The notes beneath the pieces were generated by a model. That model had not been told where the DNA came from. It saw nothing but the letters and a program-made list of their open reading frames with translations, and ran no database searches. Shown in pieces: positions 32,435 through 40,683 of a stretch of 64,000 nucleotides of DNA. The translations under genes were made by a program, and so were the position numbers. Numbering within the stretch: position 1 is the stretch's first letter; each line of letters starts with the position of its first letter. Source of the DNA: CAWCFV01 sp963794995 (GTDB lineage Bacteria; Actinomycetota; Actinomycetes; JACCUZ01). The stretch covers positions 1,240,001 to 1,304,000 of the forward strand of contig CAWCFV010000002.1 in NCBI GenBank assembly GCA_963794995.1, written 5' to 3'.

Positions 32435-33493
32435 TCAGTCGCCGTACCGGTCCACGAACCCGCTCACCGAGCGGGCCACCGCGCCCCCGTCGAGGTCGAG
32501 GTGCTCGAGGATCGTGTAGCGGTCCGGGCGGGTCGAGGGCGCCAGCACGACGGCCTGGGCGAACTGCTCGGCCGTGAGCCCGAGGTCGGCCGGCACCCGG
32601 GGCAGGCCGTGCCGGCGCAGGCAGGTGTCGACCAGGTCCGCGGACCCGTCGTCCCCGCGGAGGAAGAACGAGTACAGCGCTCCCACACCGGCGAGCTCGC
32701 CGTGGTTCCCGGCGCCCGGGAACAGCTGGTCGACCGCGTGCAGGATCTCGTGGTCGCTGCCGCTGCAGGGCCGGCTGCTGCCGGCCGCGGCCATGGCCAT
32801 GCCGGACAGGACGAGCGCCTCGGCCAGCGCCGTGAGGAAGCTGTCCGACTCGATGCCGTCCGTGCGGTGCAGGACCGCCTCGGCGGCGGTCCGGGCGAAG
32901 GTCACCGCCAGCCCGTCGACGGGCTCGTCGCGCTCGACCTCGGCCAGCCGCCAGTCGGCGATCGCGGACAGGTTGGAGACGGCGTCACCGACGCCCGAGC
33001 GGACCATGCGTGGCGGGGAGGCCCGGACGTAGTCGAGGTCGACGACCACGGCCATCGGCAGGCCGACGCCGAAGGACCCCTTGCCGCCCTCGTGCAGCAG
33101 CGAGCTCACCGGCGAGGCGATGCCGTCGTGGGCGAGGTTGGTGGCCACGGCCACCATCGGCAGCGCGAGCCGGGTGGCGGCGTACTTCGCGACGTCGAGG
33201 GTCCGGCCGCCACCGATGCCCACGAGCGCGTCGTAGTTCTTGCCGCGCAGCTCGGCCTGCAGCTCACCGGCGGCCTCGAGGCTCCCGCCGGAGACGGTGA
33301 ACACGTCGGCGTTGCCCAGTGCCGGCTCCAGCGCGTCGACGACCGCCTCGCCCTGCCCCGGGCCGACGGCCACCGCGACGTGGCCGTCCGCCGAGATGCG
33401 GCGGTCGGCCAGCAGCGCGCCCAGCCCGGAGACGGCACCTGCCCGGATGTCGATGAACAGCGGGCTGAGCAGGACCCGGGCTAGTAGTGGCAC
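32435..33493 (-). CDS. Iron-containing alcohol dehydrogenase, glycerol-1-phosphate dehydrogenase (EgsA/AraM)-like
   Basis: The 352-residue enzyme has the NAD-binding glycine motif DALVGIGGGRTLDVAKYAA, the substrate region VAVATNLAHDGIASPVSSL, and late metal-site histidines in SGSDHEILHAVDQLFPGAGNHGELAGVGALY. This layout matches archaeal glycerol-1-phosphate dehydrogenase and Bacillus AraM, which reduce dihydroxyacetone phosphate. Next to a cytidylyltransferase and CDP-alcohol phosphotransferases it could supply sn-glycerol-1-phosphate, or another polyol phosphate, for the polymer. The GTG start overlaps the stop of the nucleotidyltransferase gene by 13 bases. Another alcohol phosphate substrate remains possible. 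Confidence 0.78.
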   Translation of the reverse strand: MPLLARVLLSPLFIDIRAGAVSGLGALLADRRISADGHVAVAVGPGQGEAVVDALEPALGNADVFTVSGGSLEAAGELQAELRGKNYDALVGIGGGRTLDVAKYAATRLALPMVAVATNLAHDGIASPVSSLLHEGGKGSFGVGLPMAVVVDLDYVRASPPRMVRSGVGDAVSNLSAIADWRLAEVERDEPVDGLAVTFARTAAEAVLHRTDGIESDSFLTALAEALVLSGMAMAAAGSSRPCSGSDHEILHAVDQLFPGAGNHGELAGVGALYSFFLRGDDGSADLVDTCLRRHGLPRVPADLGLTAEQFAQAVVLAPSTRPDRYTILEHLDLDGGAVARSVSGFVDRYGD

Positions 33494-34224
33494 GCGATCT
33501 CCCGCGCCCTCGCCAGGTCGTCGTGGTTGTCGACCTCTACCCACGGCAGCGCGCCGATGGGCGCGGCGCCCACCTCGCCGCCGGAGTCCACGAGCGCCTG
33601 GTAGCCGTCCTCGTAGTAGAGGTCGGGGTCGCGCTGCCAGGTCGACTCGAGCGCGACGGCCAGCGCCTCGGCCGCGTGCGCCTCGATCAGGGTCGCCCCG
33701 ATGTACTCACCCGAGGCCTCGGACGGGTCCATCAGCTTGGTGATCCGGCGCATCCGACCGCGCTCGTCGAGCACGACCTTCATCTCCTCCTCGGCCAGCG
33801 ACTTCTGGTCGTCCAGGGCGAGCAGGATGCCGTGGCTGCCCTCCTGCTCACGTGCCGCCAGCAGGATCCGCTCCACGTCGACGGGGTGGACCGTGTCACC
33901 GTTGACGAGCAGGGCGCCCTGGGCGAAGTGGTCGCGGGCGAGCCACAGCGAGTAGCAGTTGTTCCACTCCTCGGCCTTGTCGTTGTGCACCAGGCTCAGC
34001 CGGACGCCGTGTCGCTCCTCGAGGTCCGGCCGGCGCGACTCGACCGCCTCGGCCCGGTAGCCGACGACCACGGTCACGTCGGTGAGCCCCACCGCTGCGA
34101 GGTTGCCCAGGGCGATGTCCAGGATGGTCGTCTCGCCGTCCACGGGCACGAGCGCCTTGGGCAGCGTGTCGGTGTACGGGCGGAGTCGTCGGCCGGCTCC
34201 CGCCGCCAGCACCAAGCCGATCAT
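33481..34224 (-). CDS. Nucleotidyltransferase, phosphocholine/polyol-phosphate cytidylyltransferase-like
   Basis: The 247-residue enzyme has the NTP-transferase signature IGLVLAAGAGRRLRPYTD and LPKALVPVDGETTILDIAL, VVVGYRAEAVESR, LLVNGDTVHPV (metal Asp) and LPWVEVDNHDDLARAREI. It resembles LicC-type cytidylyltransferases rather than the larger sugar pyrophosphorylases. Together with the coupled dehydrogenase it likely makes a CDP-activated alcohol phosphate. The ATG at 34224 follows GAGAGG; the frame continues ten residues upstream without conserved sequence. A -10 box TACCGT lies at 34267-34262 on the minus strand, touching the palindrome at 34268. Confidence 0.8.
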   Translation of the reverse strand: MIGLVLAAGAGRRLRPYTDTLPKALVPVDGETTILDIALGNLAAVGLTDVTVVVGYRAEAVESRRPDLEERHGVRLSLVHNDKAEEWNNCYSLWLARDHFAQGALLVNGDTVHPVDVERILLAAREQEGSHGILLALDDQKSLAEEEMKVVLDERGRMRRITKLMDPSEASGEYIGATLIEAHAAEALAVALESTWQRDPDLYYEDGYQALVDSGGEVGAAPIGALPWVEVDNHDDLARAREIACHY

Positions 34225-34267
34225 CTGGTCGAACCTCTCCGTAGGGCAGCGCAACCCCCGGACGGTA

Positions 34268-34283
34268 TCGTTCCCGGGAACGA
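34268..34283. promoter_or_regulatory. 16-bp perfect palindrome between divergent wall-polymer genes
   Basis: TCGTTCCCGGGAACGA is perfectly self-complementary. It lies in the 106-base gap between the divergent nucleotidyltransferase and TagF-like genes. It overlaps a plus-strand TATCGT (34266-34271) and abuts a minus-strand TACCGT (34267-34262), so a bound dimer would block or steer both promoters. No other copy was noticed in the window. Confidence 0.7.
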
Positions 34284-34330
34284 CGGCCCGACGACGTCCA
34301 CCGTCGCCACCCCACCGAGAAGGAGCGCCG

Positions 34331-35632
34331 GTGCCCGAGACGTCCGACGTCAGCGTCAGCAGGGCAGGGGCGCGACGCGCGATGAAGGCGGTGCGCTGGC
34401 GGGCCCGCCGGGCCCGGGCCGCGCTCGCGATGCGCCTGGCCCCGGACGCGTTCGTGCCGCAGATGGCGGCCGCCCGGATCCCCGTCGACGCCGAGGTCGC
34501 CGTCTACTACGGCGACGGACCCGAGCGGATCTACCAGCTCGACCAGTGGCTGCCCGTGCTCGAACGCCTGGCCGGACGGCACAAGGTCGTCCTGATCCTG
34601 CGCGACCTGCGCACGCTGCGCGACGTGCAGGGGCGGACCACCCTGCCCGTGGTGTGCATGTCGGCCTTCCTCGACCTGATGAACCTCTACGACGCCGGCG
34701 AGTTCAAGGTCGGCATCTACGTCAACAACGGCCAGCGGAACTTCCAGTCGCTGAACAACCCGCGGATGCTGCACGTGCACGTCAACCACGGCGAGAGCGA
34801 CAAGCTGTCCAGCTTCTCCAACCAGGTGAAGGCGTACGACCGGGTCTTCGTCGCGGGACCGGTGGCCGTCGAGCGGTACCGCGAGGCGCTGATCGGCTTC
34901 GACGACAGCAAGATCGTCCCGGTCGGTCGGCCGCAGCTCGACCTCGAGTTCGCCCCCCTGCTGCCCGACTCGACCCGGCGGACGGTGCTCTACGCGCCGA
35001 CCTGGGAGGGCGAGAGCGAGTCGAACAACTGGACCTCCCTGGACTGCTACGGCGTGGCGATCGTCCAGGCCCTGCTGGCCCTGCCCGACGTCCGGGTCGT
35101 CTACAAGCCGCACCCGCGGGTGGCCGGGTCGGCCAACCCCGGTGTCAGCCGGGCGCACCGCAGGATCACGTCTCTGGTCCGGCAGGCCGCCGCGAGCGAC
35201 CCGCAGGCGGGACACGTCGCGCGGACCGACGGCAACATCCTCGCGATGTTCCAGCAGTGCGACGCGCTCGTGGGCGACGTGTCCAGCGTGACCCTCGACT
35301 TCCTCTACCTGCGGCCGGACGCGCCGATCTTCCTCACCGACCGCCGCAACGACCGCGAGCTGCTGCGCAACGACAGCCCGCTGACCGAGGGGGTCGACGT
35401 GGTGGACGCGTCGACCGTGGCGACCTTCGGTGCCGACCTGGCCGAGGCGCTGGCCGGCGACAAGCGGCGGGAGGACCGGGCCCGGACCCGGGCGCGCTAC
35501 TTCGGCGACCTCGGGCCGGGCGACAGCTCGCGCCGGTTCGAGCAGGCCGTGAGCGACCTCATCGCCGAGCGCGACCGGCTGCTGACCGGGCACCGCCGGG
35601 TGACCACCGGCGACGTGGATGCCCACGGCTGA
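34331..35632 (+). CDS. CDP-glycerol glycerophosphotransferase-family protein (short TagB/TagF-like)
   Basis: The 433-residue protein has the glycerophosphotransferase layout: MLHVHVNHGESDKLSSFSNQ with the His-Gly motif, VLYAPTWEGESESNNWTSLD, VVYKPHPRVAG (the donor-binding KPHP motif) and CDALVGDVSSVTLDFLYL with the final DVSS motif. It lacks the GT2 half of the larger protein at 24371. It could prime the polymer or add its first unit (TagB-like), or polymerise a different one. The GTG start follows GAAGGAGCG. It is divergent from the main operon and shares the palindrome region; the phosphodiesterase gene overlaps its end. Confidence 0.85.
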   Translation: MPETSDVSVSRAGARRAMKAVRWRARRARAALAMRLAPDAFVPQMAAARIPVDAEVAVYYGDGPERIYQLDQWLPVLERLAGRHKVVLILRDLRTLRDVQGRTTLPVVCMSAFLDLMNLYDAGEFKVGIYVNNGQRNFQSLNNPRMLHVHVNHGESDKLSSFSNQVKAYDRVFVAGPVAVERYREALIGFDDSKIVPVGRPQLDLEFAPLLPDSTRRTVLYAPTWEGESESNNWTSLDCYGVAIVQALLALPDVRVVYKPHPRVAGSANPGVSRAHRRITSLVRQAAASDPQAGHVARTDGNILAMFQQCDALVGDVSSVTLDFLYLRPDAPIFLTDRRNDRELLRNDSPLTEGVDVVDASTVATFGADLAEALAGDKRREDRARTRARYFGDLGPGDSSRRFEQAVSDLIAERDRLLTGHRRVTTGDVDAHG

Positions 35633-36383
35633 GCCGTTCGCTGCCGGCCGGCCGACGCTGCTGGGCCACCGTGGCCTGGGCCGGGGCACGGTCGCCGGCC
35701 ACGACGAGAACACCGTCGGGTCGATGCTCGCGGCCCTCGACGCCGGCGCCGACGGGGTCGAGGTCGACGTCGCGCGGACACGCGACGCCTCGCTGGTCGT
35801 CCGGCACGACCCGTCGCTGCCCGACGGGCGCTTCCTGGTCGACGTCGACCGCGCCGACGCCGAGGCCGCCGGTGTCGTCGGGCTCGACGAGCTGCTGGAC
35901 GCCCTCCCGCCGGGTGTGCTGGTCGACCTGGACCTCAAGTCGGTTCTCGAGGACGCGCTGGACCCGCCCGGCGCGCGCAGCGACGCCTTGCTGGCGCGGC
36001 TGCTCGGGACCGAGCTGCGGCGCCGACCGGTCCTCGTCACGTCCTTCGACGCCGCGGCCCTGCTGCGGCTGCGCGAGGCGGCGCCGAGCGCGGCGTACGG
36101 CCTGCTGACCTGGGTCGACTTCCCGCTGCGCCACGCGGTGGCCACCGCCGCCGGGCTGCGCTTCGACGTGGTCGGCCTGCACCACGGGTCGTTCGGGCCG
36201 AACCGGGTCGAGACGGGTCCCGTCCACCGCCCGCCCGCGGTGAGCGTGCGGACGGCGCACGACGCCGGCCTGCAGGTCCTGGCCTGGTGCCCGGAGCCCG
36301 CCGCTGCCCGGGAGCTGGTCGCGGCCGGGGTCGACGCGCTCGTCGTCAACGACGTCGAGCAGGCGGTGCACGCGCTGCGCTGA
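35619..36383 (+). CDS. Glycerophosphodiester phosphodiesterase family protein
   Basis: The 254-residue protein has the GDPD core LLGHRGLGRGTV, HDENTVGSMLAALDAGADGVEVDVARTRDASLVVRHDP and VLVDLDLK, giving the His-Arg, Glu-Asn, Glu-x-Asp and His residues of the TIM-barrel active site. No signal peptide is seen, so it is likely cytoplasmic and may recycle glycerophosphodiesters or polymer fragments. Its ATG overlaps the end of the TagF-like gene by 14 bases, which points to a shared pathway. Confidence 0.88.
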   Translation: MPTAEPFAAGRPTLLGHRGLGRGTVAGHDENTVGSMLAALDAGADGVEVDVARTRDASLVVRHDPSLPDGRFLVDVDRADAEAAGVVGLDELLDALPPGVLVDLDLKSVLEDALDPPGARSDALLARLLGTELRRRPVLVTSFDAAALLRLREAAPSAAYGLLTWVDFPLRHAVATAAGLRFDVVGLHHGSFGPNRVETGPVHRPPAVSVRTAHDAGLQVLAWCPEPAAARELVAAGVDALVVNDVEQAVHALR

Positions 36384-36422
36384 ACGCGAGGCGGGTGGCA
36401 CCGGTCGACCTTCCGCCCCACC

Positions 36423-37764
36423 TCACCGGAGCAGCGGTCGGGACTGCGTGAGGTAGGTCTGGCCCAGGGGTGAGCTCCAGGTCTTGGTGCGGGTGGCGGG
36501 GTCGTGGGTGAGTCGCCATCGGCCGTGGGTCTTGGCGTTGTGGTGCTGGCGGCACAGCGGGCCGAGGTTGGCGGCCACCGTGTTGGGTGGTCCGAACGGC
36601 TGGACGTGGTCGAGGTCGCAGGTGGTGGCGGCGCGGGAGCAGCCGGGGAACCCGCAGGTCTGGTCGCGGGCGGCGATGTATCCGCGGAGCCGGTCGGAGG
36701 GGCGGTAGGTGCGGGCGCCGCGGTCCAGCAGGTGCCCGGTGTGGGGTTCGACGGTCCAGCGGACCCAGTCGAAAAGAGAGGTCGGCGGCCATCGCCCGGG
36801 CGAGGTCGGCGGGGACCGCGCCGTAGCCGGGCAGGTGGCCGGGGTTCTCGGCCAGGCCCAGCGCGGTGGGCAGGTCCAGCACGACCGCGGCGGTCTGCGC
36901 GCCGCCGCAGGAGCAGCGCGGCAGCCGCGGCGGCGCCGTGGGGTCGGTGTGCCCGGCTGCCTGCGGGCCGAGGCCGAGGACCGCGTCGACCACGACGTCG
37001 ACCCGCAGCGCGTCCAGGCCGGGGTCGTCGAGCCCGGTGGCCAGGCGGGCGGCCCGGGCGGCCTTCGCAGCGGCGGTGGCCCGGGCCCACATCTCGGCCT
37101 CGACGTCGGCGGCCAGCGGCAGGTACCAGCCGGTGCGGCCGTCCCGGTCCGGGACCCGCTCGACCCGCGCGCTGGTCGTGGACGGTCCTTGCCCGCTCAG
37201 CAGCAGCGGCCGGGTCGACCCGCACGACCGCGTCCCGGACCGCGCGGCGCGTCTCCGCGGCGGTCTGGACCGGCATCACCGGCAGCACCTGCGCCTCGAC
37301 CGCGGCGGCCGCCTCGTCGTCGAGTCCTTCGGTCTCCCGGCACAGGTGGCTGGCGTGCAGGTTGCTGATCCGCCCGGCGTCAGCAGCGCCGGAGGGTGGC
37401 CGGGAACCGGTCCCGCAGCTCCAGCGCCACCCGCACCCTGGCCGAGGCGGTCACCGGCGAGAGCCGCAGCGCCGCCGCGAGCTCGTGCCGGCGCCTCGGC
37501 CCGGTCCAGCCCCAGCGCCTGGTAGGAGTCAGCGACCGCGGCGACCGTCACCTGCTGCACCGCAGCGACCATCGACGCCACCCGCTCGGTCAGCCGCAGG
37601 TACCCGACCAGCAGGTCGGCGTCCAGGGTGCCCGGGTCGACCGCCTCGAGCAGACCCGCGACCTCGGCCAGCGTGCCGTCCAGCCCCAGCTCCAGCGCCA
37701 CCAGCTCCGGGGAGTCGGCGCGCTCGACCAGGGCCTCCACCAGGTCCAGCGCGCTGTAGGACAT
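36423..37764 (-). pseudogene. DUF222/HNH endonuclease-like gene with at least four frameshifts
   Basis: Read in pieces, the minus strand encodes a full-length actinobacterial DUF222-HNH protein. The start is MSYSALDLVEALVERADSPE with -10 box TAGGTT six bases upstream. Pieces then follow: LAAALRLSPVTASARVRVAL in a second frame, AGRISNLHASHLCRETEGLDD in a third, EMWARATAAAKAARAARLATG in the first again, and finally the HNH end TCGFPGCSRAATTCDLDHVQPFG and CRQHHNAKTHGRW. Breaks lie near 37490, 37385, 37165 and at an A-run at 36772-36775. All four fit a single extra base. Such genes occur in many copies in actinomycete genomes; their role is unclear. This copy is either a decayed gene or heavily affected by sequencing errors. 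Confidence 0.8.
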
Positions 37765-37770
37765 GCGACG

Positions 37771-37776
37771 AACCTA
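37771..37776 (-). promoter_or_regulatory. -10 box TAGGTT, leaderless start of the DUF222/HNH gene
   Basis: On the minus strand TAGGTT is followed by six bases and the ATG at 37764. The promoter is intact although the coding region is not. Confidence 0.55.
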
Positions 37777-37859
37777 CGAGCGACCCCGGACACAACCCCG
37801 AGCCTCCGACCGGCAGCAACCCGTTGCCCCGCAACGGGTCTGGGCGTCTGCCCGTCCCG

Positions 37860-38885
37860 TCAGCCGCCGGTCCGCAACGAGCGCTGCGAGGTGAGGAAGC
37901 CGACCCCCCAGGCCCCGTGCATCGTCGCCAGGACCACCGGCAGCAAGGCGCGCGACCGTAACGGGAGCCCGCGGCCGACCAGGGCGGAGCCGGCGAGCAC
38001 GCCCACGGCGTACCCGAGCGGCGCGACGAACGCCGGCCGCCACCCCGCGGCGCCGACCACGGTGCCCGTGACGACCCCCAGCACCGCGGCGGGCGGCGCG
38101 AGGTAGCGCAGGCTCGCGGTGCCCTCGTGCTCACGCATGACCACGCGCCGCCAGCGGCCGTAGTCGCGGTACTGCCTCGCCAGCGCCCGCAGCGACGACC
38201 GCGGGCGGTAGGACACCCGCATCGCGGGCGTGAACCACACCAGTCCCCCGTTCTCGCGGATCCGGTGGTTGAGCTCCCAGTCCTGGGCCCGCAGGAAGCT
38301 CTCGTCGTAACCCCCCAGGCGGTCCAGCACCTCACGCCGGAACGCCCCCAGGTAGACGGTCGGCGCCGGTCCTTCCTCGCCACCGGTGTGGAAGCTCGCC
38401 TGCCCGACCCCGATCGGGCTGGTCATCGCCGCTGCCACGGCTCGCTCGAAGTCGGTCACGCCCTCCGCGGCCATCAGGCCGCCGACGTTGTCGGCGCCGG
38501 TGCGCCCCAGCGTCTCGACGGCGACGCGCACGTAGTCGGGCGGGACCAGGGCGTGGCCGTCGAGCCGTACGACGACGTCGTGCCGGGCGGCGGCGATCGC
38601 GAGGTTCAGCCCGGCGCCGGTCGCCCCGGTGGGGTTGGCCACCGTCCGGACCCGGGGGTCGCCGTCGGCCAGGTCGCGGGCGATCTCGTCGGTCCGGTCC
38701 TGGGACGGCCCCAGCGCCAGCACGACCTCGAGCGGACCGGCGTAGTCCTGGCCCAGCACCGTGCCGACGGCCGTGCGCAGGTGACGCTCCTCGTCGAGCA
38801 CGGGCACCACGACCGAGACGCCCGGCCAGGCGGCGTCACCGGCGGGGCGCTCGGTCGCGTGCACCTCTGGCAGGTCCTGGACCAT
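37860..38885 (-). CDS. GT2-family glycosyltransferase with C-terminal membrane spans
   Basis: The 341-residue protein has the GT2 start GVSVVVPVLDEERHLRTAVG, then VVVRLDGHALVPPDYVRVAVE (metal site) and YDESFLRAQDWELNHRIRENGG, where the ED-like pair acts in catalysis, then two or three membrane spans. This is the succinoglycan-synthase (ExoA)-like layout. A -10 box TACCGT at 38900-38895 lies nine bases before the ATG at 38885. The gene is divergent from the second LCP gene, consistent with a role in making what that protein attaches. Confidence 0.85.
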   Translation of the reverse strand: MVQDLPEVHATERPAGDAAWPGVSVVVPVLDEERHLRTAVGTVLGQDYAGPLEVVLALGPSQDRTDEIARDLADGDPRVRTVANPTGATGAGLNLAIAAARHDVVVRLDGHALVPPDYVRVAVETLGRTGADNVGGLMAAEGVTDFERAVAAAMTSPIGVGQASFHTGGEEGPAPTVYLGAFRREVLDRLGGYDESFLRAQDWELNHRIRENGGLVWFTPAMRVSYRPRSSLRALARQYRDYGRWRRVVMREHEGTASLRYLAPPAAVLGVVTGTVVGAAGWRPAFVAPLGYAVGVLAGSALVGRGLPLRSRALLPVVLATMHGAWGVGFLTSQRSLRTGG

Positions 38886-38894
38886 GGCGCGGAC

Positions 38895-38900
38895 ACGGTA
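38895..38900 (-). promoter_or_regulatory. -10 box TACCGT, probable leaderless start of the GT2 gene
   Basis: TACCGT on the minus strand is nine bases upstream of the ATG at 38885; no ribosome binding site is seen between them. Confidence 0.45.
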
Positions 38901-38984
38901 TCCGAGCGGCACCCGGCCGCGCGCGGCGCGAGCGGCCGGCCGCGGCGCACGGCGTGGCACCGGGGCGGCGGCCCGGGGGCCACC

Positions 38985-38990
38985 TAGCCT
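38985..38990 (+). promoter_or_regulatory. -10 box TAGCCT of the second LCP gene
   Basis: TAGCCT is ten bases before an in-frame GTG at 39001 and 40 before the ATG at 39031. Either a near-leaderless GTG start or a 30-base leader with GGAAGG is possible. Confidence 0.5.
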
Positions 38991-39030
38991 GGCCAGCGCA
39001 GTGTTCCCGGCCGGAAGGTGCCCGAGCAGC

Positions 39031-40530
39031 ATGTCGTCGCCGACCGGCGTCCACCCCGCCCTGCCGCCGCAGCTGGACCCGCGCGGCAGTGGCCGCGGGC
39101 GCCCGACGCGTACCGGGCGCCGCCCCCCGACCAGGCTGAGCCGGATCGTCCGGCGGCTGCTCGTCCTGGTCGCGGCGGTCACGGCCGTCGGGGTGATGGC
39201 TGCCAGCGCGTCCGGCTACGCGCTGCTCTCGTGGTCGACGCAGAAGATCGAGCGGGTCGATGCGTTCGCCGGCCTCACCGCGCGCCCCGCCGCCAGCGCG
39301 GCGGGCTCCACGACGTTCCTGCTGGTCGGCTCGGACGGGCGCACCGGCATGACGCGCGCCGACATGCGCCGCCTGCACGTCGGCAACGCCGCGACTGCCG
39401 CGGGACGCCGCGCCGACACGATGCTGCTCGTGCACGTGTCGGCCCGGCACGGCACGGTCGACGTCGTCAGCCTTCCCCGGGACTCCTACGTCACGATCCC
39501 GGCGCACCGCAGCGACGACGGCGACGACGTGCCCGAGCGCCGCAACAAGCTCAACGCGGCGTACGCCTTCGGCGGGCCGCCCCTCACGGTCGCGACCATC
39601 GAGCGCACCACCGGCGTGCGGGTCGACCACTACCTGGAGGTCGACTTCCTCGGCTTCGTGCGGCTCGTCGACGCGGTGGGCGGGGTCGAGGTCTGCAGCC
39701 CGGTCAGGCTGCGGGACCGCAAGGCGGGGCTGCGGCTGCCGGCCGGGGTGAGCCACGTGGACGGCGAGACCGGCCTGGCGTACGTGCGGGCCCGCAGTCT
39801 CGACGCGCGCGCCGATCTCGGGCGGGTCGAGCGGCAGCAACGCTTCCTCGCCGCCATGGTCGACCGGGCGACCAGCCGTGACGTCCTGCTCGACCCGCGC
39901 GCGCTGGTGCGCTTCCTGGACGCGGCCCTGGCCGCGGTCCGCGCCGACCCCGGGCTCACCGAGGAGGCCCTGGTGCGTCTGGGCACCCGGCTGCGCCACG
40001 TCTCCGGGTCGGACATCCGCTTCCGCACCGTCCCGGTGGCCGACCCGTCCCACCGGTCGCGCAGCGCCGGCTCGGTCGCACTCTGGGACGCCGAGGCCGC
40101 CGAGGCCGTCTTCACGGCGATGCGCGAGGACTCGGCCCGGTCGCGGCCGGCAGGTCGCGCCGAGCGGCCGAGCGTCCCACCCTCCGGGGTCCGGGTGCAG
40201 GTCTACAACGGGGGCGGCACCCCGGGCCTCGGCTCGCGGGCGAGCGCCGACCTGGCCGCCGAGGGCTTCACCGTGTCCGGTCCGGCGCAGAACTGGGACC
40301 GGACCGGCCTCGCGCGCACGACCGTGCGTTTCGACGCCCGCTACACCGAGTCGATCAAGACGGTGGCCGCCGCGCTGCCCGGCGCCCGGCTGGTCGCGGT
40401 CGCCGACCTCGGCCGCACGATGCAGGTCGTCGTCGGGACGTCCTACGACGGCACCCGGGCCGTCCGCGTGGCTGCCGCCTCACCCTCCGACAGCGGTGTG
40501 CGCACTGCGGGTGACCACGTCTGCAGCTGA
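39031..40530 (+). CDS. LytR-CpsA-Psr (LCP) family protein with LytR_C domain, second copy
   Basis: The 499-residue protein has an N-terminal basic tail, one span (LVLVAAVTAVGVMAASASGYALL), an LCP domain with TTFLLVGSDGRTGM, RRADTMLLVHVSARH, VSLPRDSYVTIPA, RRNKLNAAYAFGGPPL and AYVRARSLDARADLGRVERQQRFL, and a LytR_C domain at about residues 390-475 (VRVQVYNGGGTPGLGSRASADL). It transfers a wall polymer to peptidoglycan outside the membrane. I placed the start at ATG 39031; an in-frame GTG at 39001 would add ten residues and is closer to the -10 box. A stem-loop follows at 40579. Confidence 0.9.
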   Translation: MSSPTGVHPALPPQLDPRGSGRGRPTRTGRRPPTRLSRIVRRLLVLVAAVTAVGVMAASASGYALLSWSTQKIERVDAFAGLTARPAASAAGSTTFLLVGSDGRTGMTRADMRRLHVGNAATAAGRRADTMLLVHVSARHGTVDVVSLPRDSYVTIPAHRSDDGDDVPERRNKLNAAYAFGGPPLTVATIERTTGVRVDHYLEVDFLGFVRLVDAVGGVEVCSPVRLRDRKAGLRLPAGVSHVDGETGLAYVRARSLDARADLGRVERQQRFLAAMVDRATSRDVLLDPRALVRFLDAALAAVRADPGLTEEALVRLGTRLRHVSGSDIRFRTVPVADPSHRSRSAGSVALWDAEAAEAVFTAMREDSARSRPAGRAERPSVPPSGVRVQVYNGGGTPGLGSRASADLAAEGFTVSGPAQNWDRTGLARTTVRFDARYTESIKTVAAALPGARLVAVADLGRTMQVVVGTSYDGTRAVRVAAASPSDSGVRTAGDHVCS

Positions 40531-40578
40531 GTTTCACCGACGGTCCGCGGGGCAAGCCGGACACCGAGACAACGACCG

Positions 40579-40603
40579 GGCGGACGCCGAACCAGCGTCC
40601 GCC
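40579..40603 (+). terminator. Hairpin with perfect 9-bp stem after the LCP gene
   Basis: GGCGGACGC (40579-40587) pairs perfectly with 40595-40603 around a seven-base loop. It lies 49 bases after the LCP stop and 81 bases before the small acidic protein gene. No T-run follows, as is common for high-GC terminators. It probably separates the two transcription units. Confidence 0.6.
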
Positions 40604-40683
40604 GTCGCGTCCACGGGGGATCGATCCTGATCCGCCCGCGGGCGTGCGAGACGAGCGCGCACCCGCGTGCGGAAGGACGGCTC

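Noticed and set aside
36423..37764. Mobile element or group II intron because of the HNH motif
   Set aside because: The surrounding pieces match the DUF222-HNH family; no terminal repeats, reverse transcriptase or integrase are seen.
40531..40683. Riboswitch or structured RNA upstream of the small acidic protein
   Set aside because: One clear hairpin exists (40579-40603), but no known riboswitch consensus could be matched by eye; a terminator is the simpler reading.
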